A stretch of DNA of 64,000 nt from Isoetes taiwanensis (GCA_021234155.1 JAJEKV010000065.1:4829594-4893593), one strand, 5' to 3'. Shown: positions 10,750 to 21,639, counted from the first letter of the stretch. Notes: a model not told the origin generated them from the letters alone. Numbers and translations are program-made.

Positions 10750-11085
10750 CAGCGGTTAGGTTAGGTTTAATTAAGAAAAATTAACTAGCTTGTTAAACCT
10801 AACTATGACAATTGTATTCGCACCTAAAAAGGTTAGGTTTCAGTAAAATCTTTTAACCTAACTACGATGTGCTAAATTATTTTCAGACCAGCACAGTTAA
10901 GTTGGCAATTTTTAACCTAACAATTTACATCGATGGTTGTTCAGACATGACACATTAAGTTATTGTTAACTGCAATGTTAACAGAATTGCCTTCAGACCA
11001 ACCTTTGGTTAAGTTACAATTTTAACTTAACCAAACCGCTTTCAGATATATCTTCAGTTCAGTTTATAATTTTAACTTAACCAGC
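10750..11085. repeat. Left subterminal array of foldback units
   Basis: Spaced occurrences of TTCAGA (near 10885, 10940, 10992 and 11041) are each followed by a small inverted pair of GTTAAGTT and AACTTAAC type. The best is GGTTAAGTTA / TAACTTAACC around a 6-base loop near 11013. Such arrays are common near the ends of plant DNA transposons and may bind transposase; that role is inferred. Confidence 0.55.
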
Positions 11086-12222
11086 TTCAAAGATCCTTTG
11101 TTAACCTGTTTTCAAAAGAAATTCTATTGAATGCCACATTTCAGGCATCTTGCACTTCAAATACATCATCCACTCGAATACTGCAACCGGGATCTTGCCA
11201 TTTAACAATTTTTAGACTTGACCCAAACCTTTCATACTGCTTTGAGCAAAAGCTACCCAAAAGCAAGCATTGGAAAAGTCAAAACTAATGTATAGACACT
11301 CAAGGGTCAATGCAATCGAATGCCTATAGTTACTTCACATTAGCAGACAATTCAAAGTATTGATCAAGTAAAATGATCAGTTTTTATAACCATTCAAAGT
11401 ATTGATCAAGTAAAAGACAATGAGAGAACCGAAATTAGAAGCAACAAAGAATTCGTAAGGTTGAAGAGACCAGTTATGCGAAATAAGAAAAAGCAGCAAT
11501 CAATTATCCTCTTCATTCAAGAATTGCTATGTCCATGATACAAGCAAACAAGCACAGACGTACATAAACAGGCCTAAAGTTATGAATCAATCCCCATATC
11601 CAGTATAGCACCCTATCAAGCAAATATAACCGAACTACTATATTTATGGCCCTCCATCCTTGTTATTTTCAATTTTGTTGGCCATACAGGCTCAAACATT
11701 GAATGCCATGCGTCTATGTCCTATAAAGGCTTGCTCCATGTATTGTATCAGCAACAATACAGAATTTTAATTGTCCCATTCCCTATGCCTAGCTCTGCAT
11801 ATGTGCATGAGCAAAGGCGAATGTTGTGCTGATTCTATGCTTAGTTGGTGCTTATTTAAAGAATTTAAAATCATAGTCTTTTTACCATATAAGATACAAC
11901 TATGCTACAAGACCACTGCTGATTTGTTTAAACCTTTTTAAAGTCAAACTAAAGTAGATCATACTACCTAAGGATCAAAGGCTTATTCTGAGCTGTGTAT
12001 TCTTCCTATGCCTGTCCAAAAACAGAAGTATGTTCACCCCTGTCTTATACTAGGATAGTTGTTAATTTCTTGTACTATGCAGCCTTTTAAAATAAAAACC
12101 TACTGCATTTCCTAGGGCTAGGGGCATATCCTAGTCATAATGCTGCTCAACCCTAGTCATAGGGTACAACCCATCAAGTTAGTGCAGTACAATCAGCAAT
12201 AATGCTACTGTACCAGGGTGAG

Positions 12223-12461
12223 AGCATGTTAGGGTGTGCCAACAAAAGTACTTTTTCTGCAGGTACCTAATTGATATTAAAAGTACTTAAATCAAAGCTA
12301 ATAGTCAATATTTTTGCTTCATGATTGAGAGTAATAGAAGCATGATGTCTTAGAGCACTTTTCATATCACCTATTATCATGAGCATGAAGCAATATCACT
12401 ATATGTGAGTACCCAGTGGATATTTTAGGTAGGTTCCAAAAGTGGTACACCCTAACATGCT
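12223..12461. mobile_element. MITE-like element, about 239 bp
   Basis: Terminal inverted repeats AGCATGTTAGGGTGTGCC (12223-12240) and GGTACACCCTAACATGCT (12444-12461) match with one or two changes. The inner arms also pair partly (AAAAGTACTT with AGCACTTTT; GCTTCATG with CATGAAGC). There is no coding capacity. No obvious target duplication is visible. Confidence 0.55.
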
Positions 12462-13056
12462 TTAACCCACCAACTAGGCCAGAGAATACTGTATCTTAAA
12501 CTGCATGACCTTATAACTATATTTCTAAATTGGTGATTATAACCAATTATGCAGAATATTGTATCTTAAACTGCATGGTGCCTTGCCAATACTGCAAATG
12601 CCATTCTACCATCTCTAGTTATTATTCCTGAAGCAGCAATACCCCTGGTTACCTCATCAATCACCTTTGCAGATAAAAATAGATAAATGCCCAGCTTCAA
12701 GCTTCAAGCAAAAATGCCCAACGTCAAGCTGCAGACATCGCTAACCAGAAACATCTTCAATAAATCACTAGAACTTTATGCTACTATACAAGTTAGAGTT
12801 ACTGTATGGCGGAGTTTAATCATCTTTATGCTACTGTACAGGTTAGGCCACAAAACAGAGTCCAATGTACGTGTCTAATGCAGATCTTTGCAGAGATGGT
12901 AGGGCTTGCATAGCTATGTGTTAACGAGCTTTGTCACAAGGCAAGTAGGTTCATGCTCACGTTTTCAGAAATGGGCTGGGCAATAATATCTTCTTAGGAA
13001 ATTTATTATATGGGAAGTGGTCCAGTGTAACAGGTGCAATATTACTATTCATCAGT

Positions 13057-13323
13057 ATGATACAGAGATTAGTCTCATGGAATACTATGATTTTTGCCTA
13101 TGTGCAACACGAACTGCATGCCCATTCTCTCATCCTTTTCCATGAAATGCAGCTGGAGGAAGTGAAGCTCAATAGAATTAGTTTTGTCATACAATTGTTG
13201 GTAGCAAATTTGAGTAACACTGTGGTGGGAACTGCAACAGTTAAAATGCATAGAAGCACAGGAAGCCTAGAAGAAGCAGGGAATAATTTCTACAAGATGC
13301 AGCGTTTAGGTATAGTATCATGA
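13057..13323 (+). pseudogene. PPR protein fragment inside the transposon
   Basis: The 88-codon frame reads RLVSWNTMIFAYVQHELHAH and then LFHEMQLEEVKLNRISFV. This is the canonical PLS-type pentatricopeptide repeat (VSWNTMI.GYVQ.G....AL.LF..MQ..GV.PN..TF). It continues with SLEEAGNNFYKMQRLGI, similar to a following repeat. PPR proteins bind organellar RNA in plants. Only about two repeats are present, with no organellar targeting peptide. It is most likely a captured or retroposed fragment carried by the Harbinger-like element. Confidence 0.7.
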
Positions 13324-13393
13324 AATCTTACATATACTCATCATGGTTTGGATCATCAAACTCCACAATTTTTTTAAAAATTGCATTTATAGA

Positions 13394-13450
13394 AAGGCAG
13401 TTAGAGATGCAGATAGAGCATTAGCACTTGATCCTATACACTGGAAAAGT
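13394..13450 (+). pseudogene. TPR-like motif fragment
   Basis: A 19-residue stretch, KAVRDADRALALDPIHWKS, has the helix-B pattern of a tetratricopeptide repeat (A..DA..AL.LDP...K). It lies 71 bases after the PPR fragment in another frame. Frames are interrupted downstream. It is probably a second captured gene piece, from a protein I cannot name. Confidence 0.45.
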
Positions 13451-13575
13451 CCTCTGGGAACAATTAGAGCTTTCTGTGGATTACAACAGCATAGATAGAA
13501 CATTTTTGCAGGCAAGGTGTTGGAGAGCTTCACTATCTACTTGATGCAACTATTTTGCAATAGACAAAACAACAC

Positions 13576-13857
13576 TTGGGCTGCAAACTGGAAATGCTGG
13601 AGAGCTCAACCAACTTGATAGATGAACGTGAGATAGACACCATGCTGGATTATATGGCCAATGGGGACAAACATAGCAACCATGTACTGGACCAGCAACA
13701 AATATGGGTGAATTTTACAAAGGAATTCAGCAGTTATTTGAAGACAGCAGCACATACTGTATTAGAAAACAAGAGCATCAAACTGTTTCTTGAACACTTA
13801 AAAGGTAAGCTCCTCTCCAGATCCAGGCTGTTAGCCGACCTCATTGATAACAATTGA
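13576..13857 (+). CDS. Unassigned 93-codon frame downstream of the TPR-like piece
   Basis: The frame runs from MGCKLEMLESSTNLIDERE to LLADLIDNN. It is hydrophilic, likely helical, and matches no domain I recognise. It follows the TPR-like motif by 125 bases and may be the continuation of the same captured gene after frame loss. A splice-donor-like AAAGGTAAGC at 13800-13809 lies near its end, which would fit an exon. It could equally be chance. Confidence 0.25.
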   Translation: MGCKLEMLESSTNLIDEREIDTMLDYMANGDKHSNHVLDQQQIWVNFTKEFSSYLKTAAHTVLENKSIKLFLEHLKGKLLSRSRLLADLIDNN

Positions 13858-14652
13858 GCTGCATTTATTCTCAAAATACAGAATACATTGAGCTCAAAAT
13901 ACAGCTGCATAGAAATTCAGTTCTGTTACTAACCTGTATAGAAATAGTAGCCCAGCGGTATCACATGTTCTAGTTCTGCCCAGCGGTATCACATTCCCCA
14001 TCTGCCCATTCATGTGACATGTGTGGCTAGAGTAAAATATGCTTCCTAGATTAAACTGCTGTTTATGATTATGCTAGTTTGCATAGCTTGGAAATGTAAA
14101 TATGGCCTTCTTGATTATAACAGGTTATGAACTACTGATTTTACAGCATAATGTGGTCTTGTTTCATTCTATTATCTCTATTAACATTCAGCTGTACAAT
14201 GCAGGATCTGCCTTTTATCATCGCTATGCATCAAGCTACTGCCATGTATAACATTCAGGATAATTTCACACATCAGATTAAGGGATAAGAGTCAAAGGGG
14301 CCAATATCCAAGTGCATTGTTGAGCAGAACTGGCCTAGTCTCAGTTTTTCACACTTACGAAGGGATAAATCACTTTTGGCTGCCGCAATGCTTTGCTGGG
14401 ACCAGTCCCAAAGATACTACAGTAGGTTATAAGGCCAAGTCCTAAGGCAGAACACAATTTTAGCACTCAGAAGGATGTAAAGAAAAAATTGAAGCATTAA
14501 AGATGTGAACCCAACCTTAAACAGAACCCAAAACAGAACCCAACCTTAAAAAAACTTCAAGCGTTGAATACAGAAGAAGAAATTGAAATGTGATCCAATA
14601 TTCCTTAAACATTCGTGCAATATAGCAAAAATTCAAAATTCAATCCGCTTAC

Positions 14653-14796
14653 CTCTTCCTCATTTGAGACTTGTCCATCTCCATACCCCTGCATATCTGC
14701 ACTTCCACGACCTTGTCCACGAGCAGTTCGACCACGGCCATCTCGTCCACGTGCACTTCGATTGCTTCCTCGAGCAGGTGGAGCTCGCATCGCCAT
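14653..14796 (-). CDS. RG-rich first exon of a transposon gene
   Basis: From ATG at 14796, 48 codons encode a basic RG-rich stretch (ARGRDGRGRTARGQGRG) followed by VSNEEE. They end exactly at a consensus donor (AAGAG|GTAAGC). The exon lies about 280 bases inside the right terminus and points inward, as expected for the first exon of a Harbinger-type accessory (Myb/SANT-like) or transposase gene. RG-rich starts can bind nucleic acid. I could not identify the next exon. Exon structure is seen in the sequence; the function is inferred from position. Confidence 0.4.
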
Positions 14797-14837
14797 CGCC
14801 GTCGTTAACTGGACCTAAATGACCTCGATGAGGTCAA

Positions 14838-15074
14838 TATAATTTTTGTTAACATTTGGTCTAAATTTTTTACGTCAGTTAATTTTGCGTTAACTGGGCG
14901 TTAACCATTATGTGTCGTGTGAAGGGATGAGTGGGTTAGGGTTTACCGTTAAAAAATAGTTAACAGCCATTAACCAAATGTCTTAACCAAGTCCAAACTT
15001 AACGTGTAGTGTGAAGCTAATAGCTGTTAAAATTGCTAACTTAACCTAACCTAACCACATGCGTGAATGGACCC
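14838..15074. repeat. Right subterminal TTAAC-rich region of the transposon
   Basis: Contains repeated GTTAAC, TTAACC and AACCTAAC words mirroring the left end, and closes with AACCTAACCTAACC, then GTGAATGGACCC. Confidence 0.6.
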
Positions 15075-15377
15075 GTACTAGAGCACACTTTTCCATATTG
15101 TTTTATCAGCACCCCTTTAAGCCAAAGCGGATCTTGAATTTTGCCCAACTAGTTAATTGCTCTCCCTTGTACCAATGAAGAAACTAGTCCCACAGGTTTG
15201 CCATCTCTTCACAATCCTGGCATCAATCATAATACCTAGGGGACCTCGTGCCTGGTATCCACTCCCTGCTTCAAATTTGTTGATGCCAAGCGTGAATAAT
15301 CACTCCCTTTAGAAAGGGAGAAACTTCTCTACGTGGCATTAGATTAAAAAATTGTGACCATAGGAGTGAGACCTCTG

Positions 15378-15925
15378 TCTGCTAGAGAAAAGCATTGATA
15401 CGTGGAGGGAGATATTTCAGCCATGCATTTTTCTAGATGTGTTTAGGTTGTTCTTCCATGAGCACAAGTTCCCACTCGATAGACACATGCAGCATCCCTT
15501 AGTCCTCAAGTTTATGTAACACTACTTCATAAATTTATTTGGATGGAGAGATGGGTGTGACCCAAGCTCTTTGATCTCCTCTACTTATAGTATTCGGGAG
15601 TACCAAAGCCACAATTTCTAAATTGTTTTGTCAGCGCCCTTAAGTTAGGGAGGACCTTGAATTCTGCCTAGCTGACTAGTTGCTCTTCTTTGTACCACTA
15701 AGCACAGGAAACTATCCCACAGGTTTGCCATCTCTTTACAATCCTAGCATCAGTCACAATACCTCGGGGACCTTATACAATTCCACTGGTATCCACCATG
15801 GAGGGGGGCTTTTGTTTCAAACTTGTTGATGTCAAGCATGAATAATCGCTTCCTTCATGAAGGGAGAAGCTTCTTTACGTGGCGTTGGAATAAAAAAGAG
15901 TAGCCATGGGCGGGAGACCTTGATG
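15378..15925 (-). repeat. Second copy of the ~510-bp L1 unit (empty-site copy)
   Basis: Parallels 10515-10735 joined to 15075-15370. Shared words include GAGAAAAGCA, GCCATGCATTTT, CTTAGTCCTCAAGT, CAAGCTCTTTGATCT, CCCACAGGTTTGCCATCTCT and GAATAATC.CT. In this copy the sequence runs uninterrupted through the point where the transposon sits in the other (CTCTACTTATAGTATT). Confidence 0.7.
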
Positions 15926-16090
15926 GAGGGCTTGTTGTGCTTACATGAAAATAGTAAAGTCTAGTAAATGGGTGCATACCTGGAGAGTTCATCTTTTTTC
16001 CAAAGATCATCCAAATGAATTTGGCTATTAAAATTTTACTCTGCAATGCTATGGCAAACATATTGATTCTCCATTCGTTTTGTCCCTCTT

Positions 16091-16483
16091 GCACTCACAT
16101 CGATTAGATGCGCAAACAACACCATAGACAAATAAGCTACCATATTATTTCTCAATCACCTTATATTGCATGTCTCCACGAGAAACTTGAACTCGAGAGC
16201 AAACTCAACCAAATAATCCAATCAGGGAGCCAATTATCATTAAATAGAATAGACTGGTTGGAGAAAATGGCGGCATGGCTTAAAGGCTAGACATGAGGTT
16301 TGACATATTTGGATATCTGTACTGATTCAGGTTTGATTGTGCTAGGCAAGGGTTAGGGACTGAATTAGAGATTGGAAATGGATACACATGCATAGAGATT
16401 TTGTCCAATGTCCATCTCTCTCTTGTATTTAGATAACCCTCCTCTTCACTGAGCTACAAGAAAGAAGATTATAGTTGTATACA
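16091..16483. other. No recognisable gene
   Basis: No coding or repeat feature that I can support. The stretch separates the L1 fragment from the hairpin at 16484. Confidence 0.4.
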
Positions 16484-16584
16484 GGAATGCTCCTCTGCCT
16501 TAAATTCTGGCGAGGAAGGCTGGCCGACGCACGGCAGCGCGGAGGCCTGCCTGACTCCCCAGAATCCAAGGCAGAGGGGCATTC
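16484..16584 (+). ncRNA. Long GC-rich stem-loop, possible microRNA-type precursor
   Basis: The arm GAATGCTCCTCTGCCTTAAA, continuing TTCTGG, pairs with CCAGAATCCAAGGCAGAGG, continuing GGCATTC, over 26 bases with two consecutive mismatches and one G-T pair. Pairing continues inward with small bulges (GAGG..AGGC / GCCT..CTC), giving a stem of about 40 pairs and a short loop. Size, shape and isolated mismatches resemble plant MIR precursors. It matches no miRNA I know, and an old inverted transposon remnant is an alternative. Either strand could be transcribed. Confidence 0.35.
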
Positions 16585-16817
16585 GTGCAACATGAAGTCA
16601 CGGGTGCCATAGATTCAGTGCCACATGACGGCCATCCAACGGCTGGAGGAAGAATAGCAGGTGAAAGTTCAGAATGTCACGCGAAATGTCAGCTAGAATT
16701 TAGGGCAACATTCAGGAAAAGAATGGCTGCCACGTGGGGCGGCACCATTGGATGCGAGGGCTGAATTTATGACACCCTAACTTTACGTGATCGGGGTGAC
16801 GAGGCACTTGACCACGT

Positions 16818-17560
16818 CAATTGGAGCGTGCATATATGGCCTTGGCCGGTCTTTCCTTACATAAGTGGCTTACTTGAGGATGTCTATATACGTGGCTTAC
16901 ATGAAAATGTTGTATGGGGAATAGGTTGGGATCTCCATTCCCGCCGAGTTGGGTCCTTTAGGGCAACATTGACTGAAACCGAATGGAGATCCCAACCTCC
17001 ATTCCCCAATATAGAACTTGGGGAGGATTTTTTTATTTGACCACGTTTCGCAGCCAAGATGTGTCAAGAACAAAGGAAAACAGAGGCTTAAATCCGCAGA
17101 CTTTATCTACGATCAAATCCGCAGACTTTACTCAGATCAAATCCTAAGAACTTACCTACACAGAGCTTAAAGCACTGCGAAGAACCCGTCTCCCATGAGC
17201 ACTGCATAACCGATTCATAAGAAGAGTTCGACCTAAGCTTTCCTAAGTTGAAACCTTTGCACCCGGTCGGGAATGGATTAACCCTATTTCCATTCCGCAA
17301 TGGAGGAGTGCCAGTATACATAAATGCAAGCCAGGAAAAAAAACCGACCCAAGTTCTATATTGGTATATGTTGGAACTTATTTTCGTACATACGTGGATT
17401 ATTTGGAGCCATTGATCTGATGTCAATTGGGCGTGTACATACGGCGGCCTTGGTCAGTGTGTCCGTACGTACGTGTCTTACTTGAGAATGTGAAAAGAAT
17501 ATACGGTAGGGATAGGGTACTTATTTCCGTACATTCGTGGCTTATTTTGGAGCCATTTGA
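16818..17560 (+). repeat. Diverged duplicated block around the second hairpin
   Basis: Words from 16818-16920 (GTCAATTGG.GCGTG.ACATA, GCCTTGG, GCTTACTTGA) recur at 17418-17540. A second pair, TCGTACATACGTGG (17384) and CCGTACATTCGTGG (17526), each followed by ATTTGGAGCCAT-like sequence, shows further duplication. No coding sequence is evident. Confidence 0.5.
16916..17007 (+). ncRNA. Stem-loop with a 17-bp perfect core
   Basis: GGTTGGGATCTCCATTC (16924-16940) is the exact reverse complement of GAATGGAGATCCCAACC (16981-16997). The stem extends outward through GGGGAATA / CATTCCCC with a two-base bulge, around a 40-base loop. It could be a small-RNA precursor or a miniature foldback element. 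Confidence 0.35.
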
Positions 17561-18300
17561 GGGCGAACGTGAAGTAATACTGACACGTGTCCACGCGGAA
17601 AAAGAAAATCCAACCGTACTTCCGTTTTCCTTCAACCTCATGGCGGTCGATCTCCGGTTCCGTTATCAGCCAGCCAACGGCTGCTGCGGCCCGCGGTTAT
17701 GGAGGAGGGACCTGCCGGACCTGTGCTGCGGCAGAGCACGAAAGCGGAGTTTCTATTAAAAAAGGCGATAGTTAAGGCAAGAATCTGTAGCAATGGTGAG
17801 ATTTGAATATGTCAATCGTTTTCAGACTGTTTCGGCAGCCCAAATTTGTTGGTTCAAACCCTAGATCGGGGCAGGGGGTCCACACCTTGGCCATAGCCAG
17901 GCTTGGTATGATTTAGGGGTCTGCAGGGGCGCAGGTTTTCTTCACGATATGGCAGATTTGTTTATTTATGCAAATGGGCGATCGGGTGGGCCAACAAAAG
18001 CAACAGAAAGGATGAAGATGGGAGGCAGCGGTGTATATTTCTTACCTGTCCTACTCCGTTGCTGCCACAATTGACAAGGCATATCCTGCAGTCCTGTCGT
18101 CCTGCCGTGGCTGTGTCGGTTGAGAGTCAGATCTTCTTGTCAGCACAAAGGAAGGCCTTTAGGTTTTATGGTGCTTGTCGTCACGATCTAAGGTATGGGT
18201 GGTTGTGATTCTTCCTCATTTCTTTGTTTTCCTTTCAAGTTACCTCCTGTATAACCTCTGCGGTTTCATCTCACTTCTTTGTTCTTCCTTTTACCCTAAA
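17560..18300 (+). other. GC-richer, possibly transcribed region of unknown content
   Basis: This stretch is clearly richer in G+C and CpG than its surroundings (GCTGCGGCCCGCGG near 17682, GTGCTGCGGCAG near 17721). It has several short plus-strand frames that begin with ATG (17641, 17793, 17948) but no long one. It looks like a leader or first-exon region of a gene. I cannot identify a product or a convincing exon chain. Confidence 0.25.
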
Positions 18301-20771
18301 TCTTTGCCCCGAAGTCCTAAAGTTCGCTTTGCTTATTATTTATAGGGTTCAGGGTTTTTCACGGTTATGCTTAGTTTGGAGTTTAGGGTTGGAGTAGGGA
18401 ACAACCCTCTTCGTTGCATTGCTTTTCAAAAATTACTAGTCATTTTTAGCATTAAAAACATTTTAGCCTCTTGCCATGAAGCAGCACTTGAGATTCCTCA
18501 TCCTATTTGAGGTTTCAAATCCTCTTCATATTTCCAGTATGATCCTTCCAAAATTCTATAGCTGGCTCTATTAATAAACCCAAGGTCGAGTCTAATATTC
18601 TAATCAATGCTTGGGAATGTGCAGTCTATAAAATCTTGTATCAATGCACAGCAGAAACGCTACAATAATGATTGAAGCTTTTAGAAGAGGGGGTTGATTT
18701 TTTCAAAGGCATCAAAAGGATGTTCTCTTTTAAATAATATTTTTCTTATATTTGATGATAAGCTCACTGTCAAGCCAATAGAAGGGCTGTGTATTGGTAC
18801 AAGCATACACAGTGGTGGTCAGCCTTTCCAGCACCAGACCTAGCACTCAAATGACGTCAACAAGAACTTCAGACCAATGTAAGAGGTACGGTTGACAATG
18901 CGGAAACATTTCTCTTTTCTACCATAAAGGCCCTCTCAAAACACCCCCTTAAATGCCACGTCACCATACTGGACACTTTTTACCCTAGTCAAGTATCTTC
19001 CGCTTCCTTTCTGCCAAGGCGTACAAAAAGGCTCCTTTCCTAAATTCCCTTCTGCACATCATTTGAGTTCAGAATTTATATTCCAAATAAATTGGATTGA
19101 TGAGTCTTTTATTATCTTTATAAAGCCTTCTAAAGCATGAGTTGGTTCATATATATGGTTGGCAGATTAGATCACATGCTTCATATAATATATCTTACCC
19201 AGACAGGATCACATGAGCCTCTAGACTCTAGCTCATGCAAGAATTTTAATACTAACTTATTATTCAATTCATGAATAAAATCCAACACTCATTGTCATTC
19301 TTTACTTAAAAATTATGCCTGTCTTTTTATATGTAACGGCAAAGTGCAGGCCTAAGTGTAGGTCTTCCTTCAGACAGCTCAAGGACACGCAAACTTTGGA
19401 CCACTTAATCTTTTTGGAAATTTTTATACAGCACGCTTACTTCACGCGCCCAAAATGCCAATCAAACCCAACAAAACAAGCCCTTAAATTGGCTGCCTTG
19501 CTATCATTAGATCCTATTTCTTCTCTGGATTTCAGGAAAACAACAAGCTAGGAATGCCTTGTTGGTTTTATTAATTTTCTTTTCTTGAAGGCATGCTCTT
19601 GTCACTTGGGCAAAGGCATGCAAGTGAGAAGATCCTTGGAAGGACCCCAGGCCGTCATGTGGCTGGGCAAAGGTATTACATGGTCTCTGCACAAAGTCTG
19701 GACTGAAAGAGACGGCCGTGATGAGCTGCTGTATCTTGTAATATTACAGAGTAAAGTTTAGTGCACTGCTATAGGCTGCTTTTGCGGTTTCTGTTTGTAA
19801 GTTGCAAGGGTGTTTGGTGTTTTTCTTTGCCTTTAGTGGATATATATTGTGGCAGATGCACCATCTAAGCCTACTGATATGCTGTCTATATCTGCCAGTA
19901 GTGGGATGGTTAGTGGTCTGAGCCCATTTATGCCCGCCTTCTTGGCCATTTAGGATTAAAGAAAAAAACAAGCAACAATAAAGCTTTTTTTACCATCCTC
20001 CCTTGTAAGAGTTTCAGTCTAGTTGGTCTGCAAGATTCATGGTGTGGCACCCAAAATCTGGAAGTGCTAAGGCATGGTACCCATCTGGTTGTTTGGTAGA
20101 TGGCGCTTTCTTCTTGGCCCACCCAGAATCTCTCTCAGGATGAAATTTAGACAAGTATATGCTGTATCTAAAGGGCAAACAAGGTGGGATCTGCTATACT
20201 GCTAGGACAATCTCACATTGAAAACAGCATTAATTCTTTTGTTGCTGGCATGGCATCACAAAGCTCCTATAAGCAACTTTTATTATGTCATCTTTTGCTT
20301 TTGTGCTTGTTCTTTTGGGACAAGCTTGAATATTTTATGCATGCCTACATTGTTAATTTCAGAATCGAGGAATCTGCTTTAGTTCCTGGTTTTGGGTTTC
20401 TGGATATATAAATGCAGCTAGCAGAAGAAAAGGGATGGCGAAAGATGTGGCGAGTAATTGGTGATAATGGTAAATATAAAATATTTGGCATTTTCTCAAG
20501 CATTGGAAACCGTCAAATCATGGCGATAAAAATATGGGGGGCCTATTATTTGTCTAACATGTTTGCGTAACAAAACTTTAGTTTTATTTAAGATTCTCTC
20601 ACTTCAAGTTAAGAAAGTGCTGGATTATATTCTTATCAGATTTTGGGTGAGACTTATTCAACTGTTCACATTAGAGTTTATAGTCTAATGAGACATGGTA
20701 TATTCCGTGCCGTGACAAGTTGTGGTCTACAGATGCACATTAACATCGCCTCTTTAAATTAGACTTGTGGC
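18300..20771. other. Region without recognisable genes
   Basis: Open frames are short and of no recognisable family on both strands. I see no transposon ends and no RNA gene. Confidence 0.4.
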
Positions 20772-20966
20772 ATATGTATGCCAACAATGCTTTTATGCAT
20801 GCCGCTTTTGCTATAGGTGGGAAGGTCTCAACACGTCCATATGTCCGTTTTTTGTTTGTAATGCATGTTTGGTTTCAATTATGCTCTTTTTTACTATTAC
20901 TACCGAGGTAGAATTTTCAAGATGGTAGATAGACGGTGCAATTTGAGCCAGAACATTATGTTTCAT

Positions 20967-21050
20967 ATAAATTTCATGGGGAAATGCACTAACCAGACTT
21001 GGCATCATAAATTTCATGGGGAAATGCACTAGCTAACCAGACTTGGCATC
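20967..21050 (+). repeat. ~42-bp tandem duplication
   Basis: Units 20967-21006 and 21007-21050 differ by a 4-base insertion. Present identically in copy 2 (36112-36195), so it predates the segmental duplication. Confidence 0.85.
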
Positions 21051-21327
21051 ACTCTGGCTATTGCACTTGTGATGCCTCGTGGCAACGCCACCTCAATGAG
21101 TAAAGAGTCTCCCCATAAAATTTTTGTACTACATGAATATATGAGTTGCACCTCGAAGGTCTTGCTATGGCGCCTATCAGAAAATTGTGCATCTCAAAGG
21201 CTTTTTTAGCCAAGTCGAGCTTAATCTTGCAATGATTTGAAGGTGTGATTCTTGAGTTTTAGTTTGAATTTTTGTCAATTGTTTGTTTAGAACTATGTAA
21301 AGTTGTACAAAACTACATGGAAACTTG

Positions 21328-21389
21328 ATATGCACCACATATCATATATCGTGCACAAATATGCACCACATATCACATATCGCGCACGA
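21328..21389 (+). repeat. 31-bp tandem duplication
   Basis: ATATGCACCACATATCA.AT followed by ATCG.GCAC occurs twice in a row (21328-21358 and 21359-21389), and again in copy 2 near 36473-36534. Confidence 0.8.
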
Positions 21390-21598
21390 GGGTGTAAGAG
21401 TCACGAAACTTTGAACTTATAACATCATATCTAGGTGAAGAAAGTGTTCCATAAGTGTTAAGTTAGGATGTTCACCAATTGGATGGTTAATTAATGCATT
21501 GTTAGTTTATATTGTTGAATGCTTATTTTGTATTGCAATAACTCAGATAAAAGAGAAAGAGCTAAGGTACTTGGAAGGGGACTAAGCATTATAATACA

Positions 21599-21639
21599 AG
21601 AAATTTATCGCGGCGACCAAGGCCGCCGCGAAAATTTCT
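21599..21639 (+). repeat. GC-rich palindrome, member 1
   Basis: Left arm CGCGGCGACC (21609-21618), central AA, right arm GGCCGCCGCG (21621-21630). The outer bases AGAAA and TTTCT also pair. One arm carries an A where two other members have G. It is preceded by TACAAG. It lies ten bases before the LINE insertion point. Confidence 0.85.

Larger units (their letters stand above)
10736..15074. mobile_element. PIF/Harbinger-like transposon, 4.3 kb, decayed
   Basis: The ends are inverted repeats: left GGGGCCATTCAC followed by GGTTAGGTTAGGTT, right (reverse complement) GGGTCCATTCAC followed by GGTTAGGTTAGGTT. The left flank is TTA and the right flank GTA, an imperfect version of the TWA target duplication of PIF/Harbinger elements. 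GGGCC-type ends also fit that superfamily. Subterminal regions are packed with TTAAGTT/AACTTAA words. I did not find an intact DDE transposase. The element holds an RG-rich exon, PPR- and TPR-like fragments and a MITE. Confidence 0.65.
10300..16090 (-). mobile_element. Second L1-type LINE fragment (minus), split by a DNA transposon
   Basis: The minus strand carries the post-RT part of an L1 ORF2: KILIAKFIWMIFGKK at about 16.05 kb, a run of RT C-terminal-like sequence with many stops, and a zf-RVT-like motif CPMCEAEEES near 10.45 kb. A unit of about 510 bp is present twice: once as 15378-15925 and once as 15075-15370 plus 10515-10735. The Harbinger-like transposon 10736-15074 sits inside the second unit. 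The other unit therefore shows roughly what the site looked like before insertion. Confidence 0.7.

Noticed and set aside
13057-13323. A functional PPR gene
   Set aside because: About two repeats only, no start region or targeting peptide, and located inside a transposon.
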